Shown piece by piece: positions 6,386-7,086 of a stretch of 7,086 nucleotides of DNA. The position numbers were made by a program, and so were the translations under genes. Source of the stretch: Alphaproteobacteria bacterium (GTDB taxonomy: Bacteria; Pseudomonadota; Alphaproteobacteria; Rhizobiales; Xanthobacteraceae); NCBI GenBank assembly GCA_005884855.1, contig VAZS01000029.1, forward strand, positions 1 to 7,086, in the 5' to 3' direction. Position 1 is the stretch's first letter; every line of letters starts with the position of its first letter. The notes beneath the pieces were generated by a model, which did not search any database, was not told where the DNA came from, and worked only from the letters and a program-made list of their open reading frames with translations.

Positions 6386-7086
6386 ATGCAGAGTGCATGG
6401 ATCGATCGTGACGCCGAAGCAGCGGTGGCCTGCTATGGCAGGCTCGGACGCGATCTTGCGCTTCGGGTCTATACGACGCGGCTGTTGGGTCAGGATCCCC
6501 GTCTGGTGCTGCATGGCGGCGGCAACACGTCAGTGAAGACGCGGCTCACAGATTTGAACGGCGATATGGTTGACGTTCTCTGTGTCAAAGGCACGGGCTG
6601 GGATATGGCCACGATCGAGCCCGGCGGCCTGCCTGCGGTTCGGCTCGCGCCGCTACTGAAACTTCGCGCCCGACAAGAGCTTTCCGATGAGGAGATGGTG
6701 CGCTTGCAGCGCGCCAATCTGATCGATCCGTCGGCGCCTAACCCGTCGGTCGAAGCATTGCTGCACGCGTTCATTCCGCACAAATTCGTTGACCATACTC
6801 ATTCCACAGCGGTGCTCGCGCTGACCGATCAGCCTGATGGCGAGGCATTGTGCCGCGAGGTCTATGGCAAGCGCGTCGGTTATGTGCCCTACGTCATGCC
6901 GGGCTTCGGACTGGCGAAAGCCGCGGCACAGGTGTTCGAGGCGGATCCATCCGTCGAAGGCCTGATCCTCATCAAGCACGGCATTTTCAGCTTCGGCGCC
7001 GATGCGCGGGAAGCTTATGAGCGCATGGTCGCCCTGGTGAGTTTGGCGGAGCAGCGGCTGGCCAAAAATCGCAAACCGGCATTTGT
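6386..7086 (+). CDS. Class II aldolase domain, probably N-terminal half of an aldolase/short-chain dehydrogenase (partial)
   Basis: The frame is open from ATG 6386 to the window edge (233 codons seen). Residues 38-222 are a class II (zinc) aldolase/adducin domain. GGGNTS (44-49) is the phosphate-binding loop, KGTGWD (68-73) a conserved core segment, and E123 in PNPSVEALLHAF the likely catalytic acid. H137 and H139 in DHTHST, plus H198 in IKHGIFSFG, are the expected zinc ligands. The N-terminal extension (DLALRVYTTRLLG) and the wording of the motifs resemble the roughly 700-residue bacterial proteins that fuse this aldolase to a short-chain dehydrogenase, like rhamnulose-1-phosphate aldolase/alcohol dehydrogenases, rather than stand-alone fuculose-phosphate aldolases. 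The dehydrogenase half is not visible. Only 19 bases separate it from mtnA, so the inferred substrate is 5-methylthioribulose-1-phosphate or 5-deoxyribulose-1-phosphate, split to DHAP and an aldehyde. AGGA overlapping the mtnA stop and AAGAAAG (6376-6382) may serve as the ribosome binding site. Confidence 0.88.
   Translation, partial: MQSAWIDRDAEAAVACYGRLGRDLALRVYTTRLLGQDPRLVLHGGGNTSVKTRLTDLNGDMVDVLCVKGTGWDMATIEPGGLPAVRLAPLLKLRARQELSDEEMVRLQRANLIDPSAPNPSVEALLHAFIPHKFVDHTHSTAVLALTDQPDGEALCREVYGKRVGYVPYVMPGFGLAKAAAQVFEADPSVEGLILIKHGIFSFGADAREAYERMVALVSLAEQRLAKNRKPAF

Noticed and set aside
1..7086. CRISPR array, insertion sequence or integrase
   Set aside because: I saw no regularly spaced repeats, no terminal inverted repeats and no transposase- or integrase-like frame on either strand.

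Overview
The window looks like chromosomal DNA of an alphaproteobacterium, most likely Bradyrhizobium or a close relative (Nitrobacteraceae). This rests on high GC in the conserved genes, on how the OtsA C-terminus, MtnP, MtnA and aldolase proteins resemble rhizobial family members, and on a signal-peptide-bearing HtrA-type protease of a kind I associate with that group. The assignment is from recalled family resemblance, not from a search. All genes I can support lie on the + strand.

Layout. 1-216 is the 3' end of otsA (trehalose-6-phosphate synthase). A 212-base spacer follows, then a complete tRNA-Ser(GGA) at 429-518 with encoded CCA. Bases 519-909 hold no convincing gene, only two hairpins near 595-637 and a perfect 9-bp tandem repeat at 865-882. 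Next comes a class I SAM-dependent methyltransferase starting at TTG (910-1629), a 256-base spacer with a plausible promoter, and an exported trypsin-like serine protease with an unnamed N-terminal domain (1886-2926). At 3075-4166 is a cytoplasmic coiled-coil protein of unknown function whose core is six tandem 25-residue units.

After a 186-base spacer with a candidate promoter and leader hairpins comes a tight cluster: mtnP (4353-5228), mtnA (5254-6366) and the start of a class II aldolase gene (6386 to the window edge). MtnP phosphorolyses 5'-methylthioadenosine to adenine and methylthioribose-1-phosphate. MtnA isomerises that to methylthioribulose-1-phosphate. A class II aldolase directly downstream is the enzyme type expected to split the product into dihydroxyacetone phosphate and a (methylthio)acetaldehyde. 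The cluster therefore reads as a methylthioadenosine/5'-deoxyadenosine disposal route of the DHAP-shunt type rather than the classical mtnBCD methionine salvage route. The aldolase substrate is inference. The aldolase half resembles the long bifunctional aldolase/short-chain dehydrogenase family, but its C-terminal part is outside the window.

The most interesting items are the mtnP-mtnA-aldolase arrangement, the 25-residue-period coiled coil with a regular stutter, the unnamed domain in front of the protease, and the structured leader before mtnP. The block from about 540 to 2930 looks less GC-rich than the mtn cluster and may be accessory DNA next to a tRNA gene, but I see no att-site duplication to prove it.
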